Positions 1 to 6,326 of a stretch of 8,687 nt of DNA are shown piece by piece. The stretch is from an uncultured Elusimicrobia bacterium (GTDB lineage: Bacteria > Elusimicrobiota > Elusimicrobia > UBA1565 > UBA9628). The notes below the pieces were generated by a model. That model made no database searches. It saw only the letters and a list, made by a program, of their open reading frames with translations, and was not told the DNA's origin. The position numbers were made by a program, and so were the translations under genes. Location: positions 1 to 8,687 of the forward strand of contig CAIQSZ010000202.1 of NCBI GenBank assembly GCA_903874575.1. Reading direction: 5' to 3'. How positions within the stretch are numbered: position 1 is the stretch's first letter; the number at the start of each line of letters is the position of its first letter.

Positions 1-1
1 C

Positions 2-1021
2 GGCGCGGTCGCCCACACCAGCGCCATCTTCTCTTGGCTGAGGACGCACGGCAAGCTGCCGGTGAACGTGAAACTGCTCATCGAGGGCGAGGAGGAGTGC
101 GGCTCCGACCACCTGGAGCCCTTCCTGGCCAAGCACGCCCGCAAGGTCATGGCCGACGCCATCGTCCTAACCGATACCGGAAACTACGACCACCGGACCC
201 CGGCCATCACCGTCGCCCTGCGCGGCCTGGTCGCGCTGGACGTGACCGTTCGCTCCATGGACCACCCTCTGCACTCCGGCATGTGGGGAGGCGCCACGCC
301 CGACCCGGTCCAGGCCTTGGCGAAGATGATCGCCTCCGTCACCGACGCGAAGGGCCGCATGCTCATCCCCGGAATATACAAAGACGTGCGAAAACCGGCG
401 AAGGCCGCCGAGGCCAGCCTGAAGGTCCTTAAATATACCGAGAAAATCTTCCGCGCGCAGTCCGGCCTGTTCAAAAGCTCCAAACTGATGGCGGCGCCCA
501 AGGACCTGCTGCGCTCCAATTGGTACCAGCCCGCGTATTCCGTCAACGCCGTGCAGGCCTCGACGAAGAAGGATTGCGCGAACATCATCAACGACTCCGC
601 GTGGTGCCACATGGGCGTCCGCCTGGCGCCGGGCATGGACGCCGAAAAATCCCTCTCCGCGCTTAAGAAGCACCTGCTCAAGAACGCGCCGTGGGGCGTG
701 AAGGTGGAATTCTCCGACGAGTCCGCCAGCCCGGCGTGGACCACGGACACCGACGCACCCGCCTTCGCCGCCGCCCGGCGCGCCCTGCGCAAGGGCTACG
801 GCCGCGCGCCGGTGGATATAGGCTGCGGCGGGTCGATCCCGTTCGTCGGCCCGTTTTCAAAGGCGCTCAACGGCGCGCCCGCGCTGATGGTCGGCGTCGA
901 GGATCCGCTGTCGAACCCGCACTCCGAAAACGAAAGCCTGCACCTGGGCATGTTCAAAAAGGCCGTGGCCTCGGAGATCCACCTCTACGATGAGATCGCG
1001 GCGCTGGACCGCGTGAAATAG
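2..1021 (+). CDS. M20-family zinc metallopeptidase (dipeptidase-like), 5'-truncated
   Basis: The reading frame is already open at base 2 and ends at TAG 1019-1021, giving 339 visible residues. Family members are usually about 450-470 aa, so roughly 115-125 N-terminal residues, including the first HxD zinc-ligand motif, lie outside the window. Visible M20 landmarks are EGEEECGS (about visible residues 28-35; catalytic Glu and zinc-binding Glu), the TDTG segment (zinc Asp), MDHPLHSGMWGG at the start of the lid/dimerisation domain, GCGGSIPFVGPF, and PHSENESLHLG near the C terminus (last zinc His). Known family members hydrolyse dipeptides or deacylate N-acyl amino acids with a di-zinc centre in the cytoplasm. 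The HSG lid motif and the PHSENE end fit the dipeptidase/CPG2-like branch best; the exact substrate cannot be read. The GTG at 62 is internal, because family-conserved sequence continues upstream of it. The gene converges on the HtrA gene, and its last 165 bp are overlapped by the extended HtrA frame. Confidence 0.93.
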   Translation, partial: GAVAHTSAIFSWLRTHGKLPVNVKLLIEGEEECGSDHLEPFLAKHARKVMADAIVLTDTGNYDHRTPAITVALRGLVALDVTVRSMDHPLHSGMWGGATPDPVQALAKMIASVTDAKGRMLIPGIYKDVRKPAKAAEASLKVLKYTEKIFRAQSGLFKSSKLMAAPKDLLRSNWYQPAYSVNAVQASTKKDCANIINDSAWCHMGVRLAPGMDAEKSLSALKKHLLKNAPWGVKVEFSDESASPAWTTDTDAPAFAAARRALRKGYGRAPVDIGCGGSIPFVGPFSKALNGAPALMVGVEDPLSNPHSENESLHLGMFKKAVASEIHLYDEIAALDRVK

Positions 1022-2074
1022 CGCCGCGCGCGGCGCGCGACACTGGATGTTGATGAGTTTGTCGGGGAGGCGCTGCGTCTTGTCGCCGCGCAGGATTTTC
1101 ACCTGCACCGCGTCGCCCGGCTTGTAGCGGTCCAGCGCGTTATAGAGGTCGTCGAAGTCCTTGACCTCATGGTCGTCGATGCCGACCACGATGTCTCCGA
1201 TCCGGTAGCGCCCGCCAGGCATGCGGCGTCCGCCGCGGATGCCCGCCTTGGCGGCGGGCCCGTCCTTGGCGACCTTGTCGACGACGACGCCCTCCTGATC
1301 TCCGATCACGTAGTATTTCTGCCCGGGAGTCAGGATGGTGACGCCGATGCCGGGACGCGTGACCTTGCCGTACTGAATGAGCTGGGGCACGATGCGCTTG
1401 ATGAAGGACACCGGCAGGGCGAAACCCACGCCCGCGCTGGTGCCGGAGCGCGAGTAGATCATCGTGTTCATGCCGATGAGATTCCCGCCGGAATCCAACA
1501 ACGGGCCTCCGGAGTTCCCGGGATTGATGGCGGCGTCGGTCTGGATCATGTCGCGGATGGTCGTGCCGCCCACGCCCTCGACGGAGCGTCCGAGCGCGGA
1601 AATGATGCCCTTGGTCAGAGTATGATCCAGGCCGAACGGATTTCCGATCGCGAAGGTCTGCTGGCCGACCTGCAGCTTGTCCGACGAGCCGACGCGGATG
1701 GGCGCCAGCTTGTCGCCGGGATCTTGGATCTGGAGGACCGCGATGTCCTTGTTCGGGTCGGCGCCGATCAGCTTGGCCTCCAGCTGGGTTTGGTCGTCGA
1801 AGTTCACCAAGAACGCGTCGCCGCCCTGCACGACGTGGAAATTCGTCACGATGCGGCCCTTCTTATCCCAGACGAAGCCGGAGCCGGCTCCTTGAGGGAT
1901 CGCATACTCGTCCATCGTCATGCCGCGGCCCAGGGCCACGTTGGTGACGAACACGACGGAAGGGGCGACGTCGCGAAACAGCCTGATCGTGTTCTCCTCT
2001 TCCGGGAGCAGGGCGCGGGCCGGAAGAGCGGACGAAACGACGAAAGCGGCTGCAAGGAGGAATCGGGTCGTCAT
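857..2074 (-). CDS. htrA: HtrA/Deg-family periplasmic serine protease (Deg1-like, one PDZ), with apparent stop-loss C-terminal extension
   Basis: This is a 405-residue S1C serine protease. A hydrophobic N terminus (residues 1-21, MTTRFLLAAA then LPARA) reads as a Sec signal peptide, so it should act outside the cytoplasm in degrading or refolding damaged proteins. The catalytic triad is visible: His80 in TNFHVV, Asp110 in NKDIAVL, and Ser188 in PGNSGGPLL. GNPFGLDHTLT (144-154) and QTDAAINPGNSGG (178-190) are hallmark segments. A single PDZ domain spans about 232-340. The KVTRPGIG junction and the GGRRMPGGRYRIGD insertion resemble the plant/cyanobacterial Deg1 type. The family domain ends naturally near INIQ (residue 344). 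The frame then continues through Cys345 (TGT, 1042-1040) for 61 Arg-rich residues antisense to the peptidase gene, ending at TGA 859-857. That tail matches nothing I recognise and probably reflects loss of a stop at codon 345. The start is ATG 2074, just after the signal peptide would begin; there is no Shine-Dalgarno site, and a -10-like TAAAAT lies 6 nt upstream. Confidence 0.93.
   Translation of the reverse strand: MTTRFLLAAAFVVSSALPARALLPEEENTIRLFRDVAPSVVFVTNVALGRGMTMDEYAIPQGAGSGFVWDKKGRIVTNFHVVQGGDAFLVNFDDQTQLEAKLIGADPNKDIAVLQIQDPGDKLAPIRVGSSDKLQVGQQTFAIGNPFGLDHTLTKGIISALGRSVEGVGGTTIRDMIQTDAAINPGNSGGPLLDSGGNLIGMNTMIYSRSGTSAGVGFALPVSFIKRIVPQLIQYGKVTRPGIGVTILTPGQKYYVIGDQEGVVVDKVAKDGPAAKAGIRGGRRMPGGRYRIGDIVVGIDDHEVKDFDDLYNALDRYKPGDAVQVKILRGDKTQRLPDKLINIQCRAPRAALFHAVQRRDLIVEVDLRGHGLFEHAQVQAFVFGVRVRQRILDADHQRGRAVERL
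1021..1036. terminator. Perfect 16-bp palindrome between convergent gene ends (possible bidirectional terminator hairpin)
   Basis: GCGCCGCGCGCGGCGC is its own reverse complement. It begins on the last base of the peptidase stop codon and could form a 6-bp G+C stem with a 4-nt loop from either strand. No T-run follows on either side, so it is not a classical intrinsic terminator. Its position exactly at the junction of two convergent genes is the main argument for a role in ending transcription. Confidence 0.35.
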
Positions 2075-2080
2075 GAGCCT

Positions 2081-2086
2081 ATTTTA
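2081..2086 (-). promoter_or_regulatory. -10-like element for the HtrA gene
   Basis: On the minus strand the sequence reads TAAAAT, then AGGCTC, then the ATG at 2074. The hexamer sits only 6 nt from the start codon, so transcription would begin at or within a base or two of the ATG (a leaderless mRNA). No convincing -35 hexamer lies 16-18 bp upstream. This is one of the only two A+T-rich islands in the window, both at divergent gene starts. Confidence 0.5.
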
Positions 2087-2092
2087 TATAAT
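2087..2092 (+). promoter_or_regulatory. Consensus -10 hexamer TATAAT for the methyltransferase gene
   Basis: A perfect TATAAT directly abuts the opposite-strand TAAAAT of the HtrA gene. Six bases (TCCGCC) separate it from the proposed TTG start at 2099, the spacing expected if the transcript starts at the initiation codon. I see no good -35 match around 2064-2069. Confidence 0.5.
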
Positions 2093-2098
2093 TCCGCC

Positions 2099-3094
2099 TT
2101 GACCGCTCCGCTCCCCCGCTTCAGACCCGAACTTCACGACCAGGGCGAGCACCCGCCGCGCTGCCCCGTGTGCGGCCGCGACGCGCCCGAAACCTCGTCG
2201 GCGTCCGTAGAGCCGGGCTTTGAGATTCGACGCTGTCCGGACTGCGGCCTGGGGCGGACTTGGCCTGCGCCCCCGCCGGATGAAATCTCGAAATGGTATC
2301 CGGAGCAGTACTACGGCAAGGGAAACGTGCGCTTTAATCCGATCTTTGAACGGCTGGTGCGCTGGTTCCGCCGCCGCCGCGCCGCCGTGATCCACAATCG
2401 CGTCCCGCGCGGCCCCGTGCTGGACGTGGGCTGCGGCCGGGGGCTCATGCTGGCCTACCTGCGCGACTTGGGCTACGAGCCGCACGGCGTCGAGTTCTCG
2501 GACGCCGCCGCGCATCACGCGCGGCACACGCTTGGTTTATCCGTGGCCGTCGACGATTTCGTGCTCATGCCCCGCGAGCGCGACCGCTATAACGCCGTCG
2601 TCTTCTGGCACTCGCTGGAGCACTTCTCGAACCCCGTGGCGGCGATCTCGCGGGCCCACGAGTCGCTCAAGCCCGGCGGCATGCTGTGCGTCGCGGTGCC
2701 GAACTACGACAGTTGGCAGGCGCGGCTCTTCGGGCGCTGGTGGTTCCACCTGGACGTGCCGCGGCACTACTTCCATTTCGGCGCCCGCTCGCTGGAGGCC
2801 GTCCTGTCGCGGCACCGCTTCCGCGTCGTCCAGTGGGACCACTTCAGCTTCGAGCAGAATCCGTACGGGATCATGCAGAGCCTCTACAACGCGCTCGGCT
2901 TGCGCTACAACCTGCTCTATTCCCTGCTCAAGGACCGCTCGGCGCGCGACGTCGAGTTCCGGCACCACCCGTTCCAGAGCGCGCTGGCGGCGCTGTTGCT
3001 GCCCGCGTTCCTGGCCCTCGCGCTGGGGCTGTCCCTCGCTGAAACCATGATGCGCGACGGCGGGACCATCGAGGTCTATGCGTTCAAGGAATAA
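2099..3094 (+). CDS. Class I SAM-dependent methyltransferase with N-terminal zinc ribbon and C-terminal hydrophobic segment
   Basis: From TTG 2099 to TAA 3092-3094 the product is 331 aa. Residues 22-49 hold a CPVC...CPDC zinc ribbon. Residues 107-115 hold SAM-binding motif I (VLDVGCGRG), followed by the acidic GVEF after strand 2 and by FWHSLEHFSNP (169-178), typical of the Methyltransf_23-like group. Later segments HLDVPRHYFHF (216-226) and EQNPYGIMQSLYN (252-264) are typical of this family in cell-surface polysaccharide loci. Residues about 293-313 form a hydrophobic stretch that may anchor the C terminus to the membrane. The substrate is not readable; sugars or lipid-linked glycans are plausible from context. 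The frame stays open far upstream, but that part is antisense to the HtrA gene. The first in-frame ATG lies beyond motif I, so TTG 2099, just after TATAAT and before the zinc ribbon, is the best start. No Shine-Dalgarno site is present. It converges on the glycosyltransferase gene with an 18-bp gap. Confidence 0.88.
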   Translation: MTAPLPRFRPELHDQGEHPPRCPVCGRDAPETSSASVEPGFEIRRCPDCGLGRTWPAPPPDEISKWYPEQYYGKGNVRFNPIFERLVRWFRRRRAAVIHNRVPRGPVLDVGCGRGLMLAYLRDLGYEPHGVEFSDAAAHHARHTLGLSVAVDDFVLMPRERDRYNAVVFWHSLEHFSNPVAAISRAHESLKPGGMLCVAVPNYDSWQARLFGRWWFHLDVPRHYFHFGARSLEAVLSRHRFRVVQWDHFSFEQNPYGIMQSLYNALGLRYNLLYSLLKDRSARDVEFRHHPFQSALAALLLPAFLALALGLSLAETMMRDGGTIEVYAFKE

Positions 3095-3098
3095 CCCG

Positions 3099-3110
3099 GC
3101 CGCGGGCGGC
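3099..3110. terminator. Short G+C hairpin in the 18-bp convergent gap
   Basis: GCCG (3099-3102) and CGGC (3107-3110) can pair around a CGGG loop, between the methyltransferase stop and the glycosyltransferase stop. The stem is only 4 bp and lacks a U tract, so it is a weak candidate; chance is a real alternative at this base composition. Confidence 0.2.
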
Positions 3111-3112
3111 GG

Positions 3113-5260
3113 TCAAGGAACGGTCAGGACGCCGCCCTTGATCGTCAGGCCGGACAGCTCGATGAAAAACGGCGTCTCCGGGTTCGGGTCCAGCGAAAGG
3201 TCGAGCTCCTTGATGGGCCGGAACAACGCGACCGGCACCGACAAGCCCATGTAGGACGCGGAGAGTATCCGCACGCGCAGGCGATGCGCGGCGCGGTCCA
3301 GTTCCAGCGCGGCTTCCGCCGTGACGCGGCGGCCCCTCCACTCTCCGGAAGCCTTCACGGTGCCGTCCAAGATCAGATCAGTGAGCGCGAGCCCGGGCAC
3401 GCGCGCTTCGACGAATTTCTTGAGATCGTCGGCGGAAATCCGCAGGGCGCGCACGACGACGCGGTCGATGCGCATCAGGCGCACGTCGCCCCAGTCGAAA
3501 TTCGTGCCCGCGCCGGCCTCGAACATCGGGACCACCGAGAAGTTCTTGACGTCCACGGCCACGTCGCGCACCGCCAAACCGCGCACCTCCAAGCGCTCCG
3601 CGCCGATCGCGACGTCCTTCCATGCCGACGTCCCCACGTCCCAAACGCCCAGGTCCGCGCGCATGTTACGCGCGCGAACGCCGCCGGCCTGGAGCAACGC
3701 GTAGTCGATGCGCTTTTGGTCGATGGGCCGAGGCCGCCGGCGCTTCTGCCGGTACAAAACGGCGGTGCTGGCGTCGGGCAGAGGCCAGGACGCGGACTGC
3801 TCATATGCGGCGCGGAACCAGCCGTCCGGCTCGTTGACGATCTTCGCGGCCTCGGGCAGGCCGCCGATGACCGATGCCGGGCCGAGACGCCCGTTCTTGA
3901 CGATCACGAACTCGGAAAACTCGCAGAGCCGCTTGTTGACCCCGCGCATGCGCACGTGGGGCAGATTCAGACGGCGCTGCACCCAGTGGAAAGTGGGTCC
4001 GTTGAAGTAGTCATCGTTGGCGACGAGCGTCACGTTGGCGATCTCCCGGGACGGATCGCGCTCGGCCTCGACGCGCCTGAGTATGTCCTCGATCCGCCAC
4101 TCGTCGGCCAGCGGCGGACGATTGACGAAGAACGTCAGCGGCTGGAGCGGCATGGCAACGACGAGAGGTCCGACGAAACCGTAGAAGAAGTTCAACGCGC
4201 CGAGGACCTGAAGCGCCGCCACGCTCCAAGTCAGCCGCCGGGGCCAGGTCGCCGCCATGGCCACGGCCAACGGCGCCAAACCGGGGAGCAGGAAGCGTAT
4301 CTGCCGATTGGGCACCACGGCCCAGAACACGTAGGAAAACAGCGCCCAATAGCCGAGTATCCAGCCGTTCTCTCGACGGCGCGAATATTGCGGCGAGAGC
4401 AGGCTGACAAAACCCAGCGCCCACAGCAAGGGTCCCAGCGACGCGCACGCCTGCCTCAGATACGCCGCCCACGCGTTGTCCTTCCAGAACGGCGTCGCGA
4501 AATCCGAGGACGCCTGGACCAGGCGCGCCGGCAGAAGCGCCAGATGCGACCAGTACCACGGCGCCGAAAGCGCCAGCGACAGCGCGACGGCGGCGACCAC
4601 CTTGACCCTCGCCGTCCGGTCCCCGAGCGCGCGGGCGGCGACGACGTAAGCCGGCAGCATATAGCTGAAGAAGCTCCACTTGTGCATCATGCCCGCGGCG
4701 TGCAGGAAACCGAAGCCGAGCGCGGGCAGCCAGCCGGTGAAGCCCTCGCTTTCCAGCAAAACCCAATAGGACGCCGAGACCAAGGCGACCATCGCCAAGT
4801 CGACAAGCTGGGTGGTCAGGAGGTCCTGGAGCCCGGGAGCCGCGCAGAACGCCAGCGTCGCCGCCAGCGCGCGCGAATTCGGCATAAAGCGCCAACTGAT
4901 CCCGAACAGCGAGAGCGCCAGGATCGCCATGTAGAACCAGTTGATCCATAAGGCCGCGTGCGCGGGGTCCGCGGACGCGAACGCGCTCCTCAGCAGAAGA
5001 TGGTAGGCCGGCGGAAACGGAGGCATCCCGGGCTTCGGAGCCAGGAACCACATGTCCGACCAGCGCCCGGCGCCCAACGCCTCGCGATAGTCCAGCGCGA
5101 TCTCCATGTGCGTGGCTTGGTCCCACGACGGAGGGCGCTTGTCGACGGCGATGTAGTGCCGGAGGAGGAGGGCTTCGACGGCCAGGAACGCGGACAGGCC
5201 CAAGAGGCTGAGGACGAGAATCTTCCGCGAAGAACCGGACTTCGGCGCGAACTCATTCAT
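3113..5260 (-). CDS. GT-C membrane glycosyltransferase (ArnT/PMT-like) fused to a DUF2993/LmeA-like lipid-binding domain
   Basis: The product is 715 aa, from ATG 5260 to TGA 3115-3113. Residues 13-34 form the first membrane helix. PSWDQATHME (44-53) follows; D47 matches the first-loop acidic catalytic motif of GT-C enzymes. About ten more hydrophobic helices follow, to about residue 378. The last ones carry VPNRQIRFLLPGLAPLA (316-332), the family's R-F/Y-L-L-P signature. Known relatives (GT39/GT83) transfer mannose or another sugar from a polyprenyl-phosphate donor on the outer face of the inner membrane. Residues 380-500 look like a soluble extracytoplasmic domain. A basic linker follows (QKRRRPRP, 505-512), then about 200 residues (516-715, bases about 3715-3116) with alternating beta strands. 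Features such as AERLEVRGLAVRDVAVDVKN, LRISADDLKKFVEARVPGLAL and the closing LSGLTIKGGVLTVP read like DUF2993/LmeA. The frame stays open to 5665, but that upstream part is antisense to the next gene. The MNEF start directly precedes the first membrane helix. Enzyme class is fairly sure; domain identity is moderately sure; the sugar is inferred. Confidence 0.85.
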   Translation of the reverse strand: MNEFAPKSGSSRKILVLSLLGLSAFLAVEALLLRHYIAVDKRPPSWDQATHMEIALDYREALGAGRWSDMWFLAPKPGMPPFPPAYHLLLRSAFASADPAHAALWINWFYMAILALSLFGISWRFMPNSRALAATLAFCAAPGLQDLLTTQLVDLAMVALVSASYWVLLESEGFTGWLPALGFGFLHAAGMMHKWSFFSYMLPAYVVAARALGDRTARVKVVAAVALSLALSAPWYWSHLALLPARLVQASSDFATPFWKDNAWAAYLRQACASLGPLLWALGFVSLLSPQYSRRRENGWILGYWALFSYVFWAVVPNRQIRFLLPGLAPLAVAMAATWPRRLTWSVAALQVLGALNFFYGFVGPLVVAMPLQPLTFFVNRPPLADEWRIEDILRRVEAERDPSREIANVTLVANDDYFNGPTFHWVQRRLNLPHVRMRGVNKRLCEFSEFVIVKNGRLGPASVIGGLPEAAKIVNEPDGWFRAAYEQSASWPLPDASTAVLYRQKRRRPRPIDQKRIDYALLQAGGVRARNMRADLGVWDVGTSAWKDVAIGAERLEVRGLAVRDVAVDVKNFSVVPMFEAGAGTNFDWGDVRLMRIDRVVVRALRISADDLKKFVEARVPGLALTDLILDGTVKASGEWRGRRVTAEAALELDRAAHRLRVRILSASYMGLSVPVALFRPIKELDLSLDPNPETPFFIELSGLTIKGGVLTVP

Positions 5261-5277
5261 AAAAGCGTGTCCATCGT

Positions 5278-5283
5278 AGTATA
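5278..5283 (-). promoter_or_regulatory. -10-like TATACT for the glycosyltransferase gene
   Basis: On the minus strand TATACT lies 17 nt before the ATG at 5260, which would give a leader of only about 10 nt. There is no recognisable Shine-Dalgarno site in that leader and no clear -35. It shares the 42-bp A+T-rich intergenic island with the oppositely oriented operon promoter. Confidence 0.4.
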
Positions 5284-5288
5284 TTTTG

Positions 5289-5294
5289 TAGAAT
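5289..5294 (+). promoter_or_regulatory. -10-like TAGAAT for the nucleotidyltransferase operon
   Basis: TAGAAT is followed by 8 nt (CCGGCCTC) and then the ATG at 5303, which predicts a start of transcription at or next to the initiation codon. No -35 match is visible about 17 bp upstream, and no Shine-Dalgarno site fits in the remaining space. Confidence 0.45.
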
Positions 5295-5302
5295 CCGGCC
5301 TC

Positions 5303-6322
5303 ATGAAAGCAGCCATCCTCATCGGCGGCCAGGGCACCCGTCTGCGCCCCTTCACGCTCGAATCCCCCAAACCTCTTCTTCCGGTCCTCAATCGTCCGTT
5401 CCTCGAATATCAGTTCCGGGTCCTGCGCACTCACGGCGTGCGCGAGATCGTCTTGTGCACCGCGTACCGCGCCGACGACTTTCGCAGGACGTTCGGCACC
5501 GGACGCCGCCTGGGTCTGAAGCTTCGCTACATACGCGAAACGATCCCCCTGGGTACCGGCGGCGCGCTCAAGAACGCCGAGAGGTATCTGGCCGACTCGA
5601 CCTCGCTGGTCCTCAACGGCGACGTGCTCAACGCCTTCGACGTCCGCGCGTTCCTGCGCTTCCACCGCGCCCGCCGCGCCGAAATCTCCATCGCGCTGAC
5701 GAGGGTGAAGGACCCGACCATGTACGGTTTAGTCCTCACCGACGAGAAGGGCTTCGTGCGCCGTTTCCTAGAGAAGCCCTCGTGGGACGAGGTCGAGACC
5801 AACACGATCAACGCCGGCGCGTACCTGTTCGAGCCGTCGGTCTTCGGGCACATCCCGCCGGGCAAGACTTATTCGCTCGAGCGCGGCCTGTTTCCCGAGC
5901 GCCTGGCGCAGAACGCCATGATGGGCGGCTGGGTGGCCCCCGGCTACTGGATCGACATCGGCACCGTCGAAAAGTATCTGCAGGTCCATCTCGACATATT
6001 GGAAGGCCGCACGCCGTTCAAGGCCGGCGGCGCCAAGGGGCTGAAAAGCGCGGCGGGCGCGAGGGTGACCGCCGGCCCGGGCGTAAGCGTGGCCGCGTTC
6101 GCCCGCTTCTCGGGCGCGGTGAGCCTGGGGCGCGGCGTGCGCGTCGGCCGCGGCGCGCAGCTCTGCGACTGCGTGGTGCTGGACGACGCGCGGATCGGCG
6201 ACGGCGCGCGCCTGGACCGCTGCGTCGTCGGCGCGCGAGCGCGCGTGGGCACCCACGCGACCTTGGGCCCCGGAACCGCGCTGGCCGGCGATTCGCGCAT
6301 CGGGGACTACAGCCAGCTCTGA
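5303..6322 (+). CDS. Sugar-1-phosphate nucleotidyltransferase, mannose-1-phosphate guanylyltransferase type, with left-handed beta-helix C terminus
   Basis: The product is 339 aa. Residues 8-16 (GGQGTRLRP) are the nucleotide-binding signature and SPKPLLPV (21-28) supplies the conserved Lys23. LGTGGAL (83-89) is the sugar-phosphate loop, LNGDV (104-108) carries metal-binding Asp107, FLEKPS (155-160) and NTINAGAYLFEP (167-178) line the sugar site, and YWIDIGT (215-221) carries the second metal Asp (Asp218). From about 250 to 335 there are imperfect hexapeptide repeats (ARVTAGPGVSVAA, ARIGDGARLD, SRIGDYSQL) typical of the left-handed beta-helix of GDP-mannose pyrophosphorylases. The likely reaction is mannose-1-P plus GTP to GDP-mannose in the cytoplasm; glucose-1-P or another nucleotide cannot be excluded from motifs alone. 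It is the first gene of a four-gene operon and starts 42 bp from the divergent glycosyltransferase gene. The start codon has no Shine-Dalgarno site. The next gene follows after 4 nt. Confidence 0.9.
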   Translation: MKAAILIGGQGTRLRPFTLESPKPLLPVLNRPFLEYQFRVLRTHGVREIVLCTAYRADDFRRTFGTGRRLGLKLRYIRETIPLGTGGALKNAERYLADSTSLVLNGDVLNAFDVRAFLRFHRARRAEISIALTRVKDPTMYGLVLTDEKGFVRRFLEKPSWDEVETNTINAGAYLFEPSVFGHIPPGKTYSLERGLFPERLAQNAMMGGWVAPGYWIDIGTVEKYLQVHLDILEGRTPFKAGGAKGLKSAAGARVTAGPGVSVAAFARFSGAVSLGRGVRVGRGAQLCDCVVLDDARIGDGARLDRCVVGARARVGTHATLGPGTALAGDSRIGDYSQL

Positions 6323-6326
6323 CCAC

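Noticed and set aside
1169..2098. Upstream extension of the methyltransferase frame
   Set aside because: It is wholly antisense to the HtrA catalytic and PDZ coding sequence and shows no family resemblance. The zinc ribbon and the TATAAT place the start near 2099.
3284..4951. A 555-codon open frame on the plus strand opposite the glycosyltransferase gene
   Set aside because: Its product is His/Arg/Gln-rich with no domain or membrane pattern, while the opposite strand encodes a clear GT-C protein. Long antisense frames are common at this G+C content.
5261..5665. Upstream extension of the glycosyltransferase frame by 135 codons
   Set aside because: It lies antisense to the conserved N-terminal half of the nucleotidyltransferase. 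ATG 5260 directly precedes the first membrane helix.
6050..6310. G+C-rich repetitive stretch considered as a DNA repeat array
   Set aside because: The periodicity is at the protein level (hexapeptide beta-helix repeats); the bases do not form exact direct repeats.
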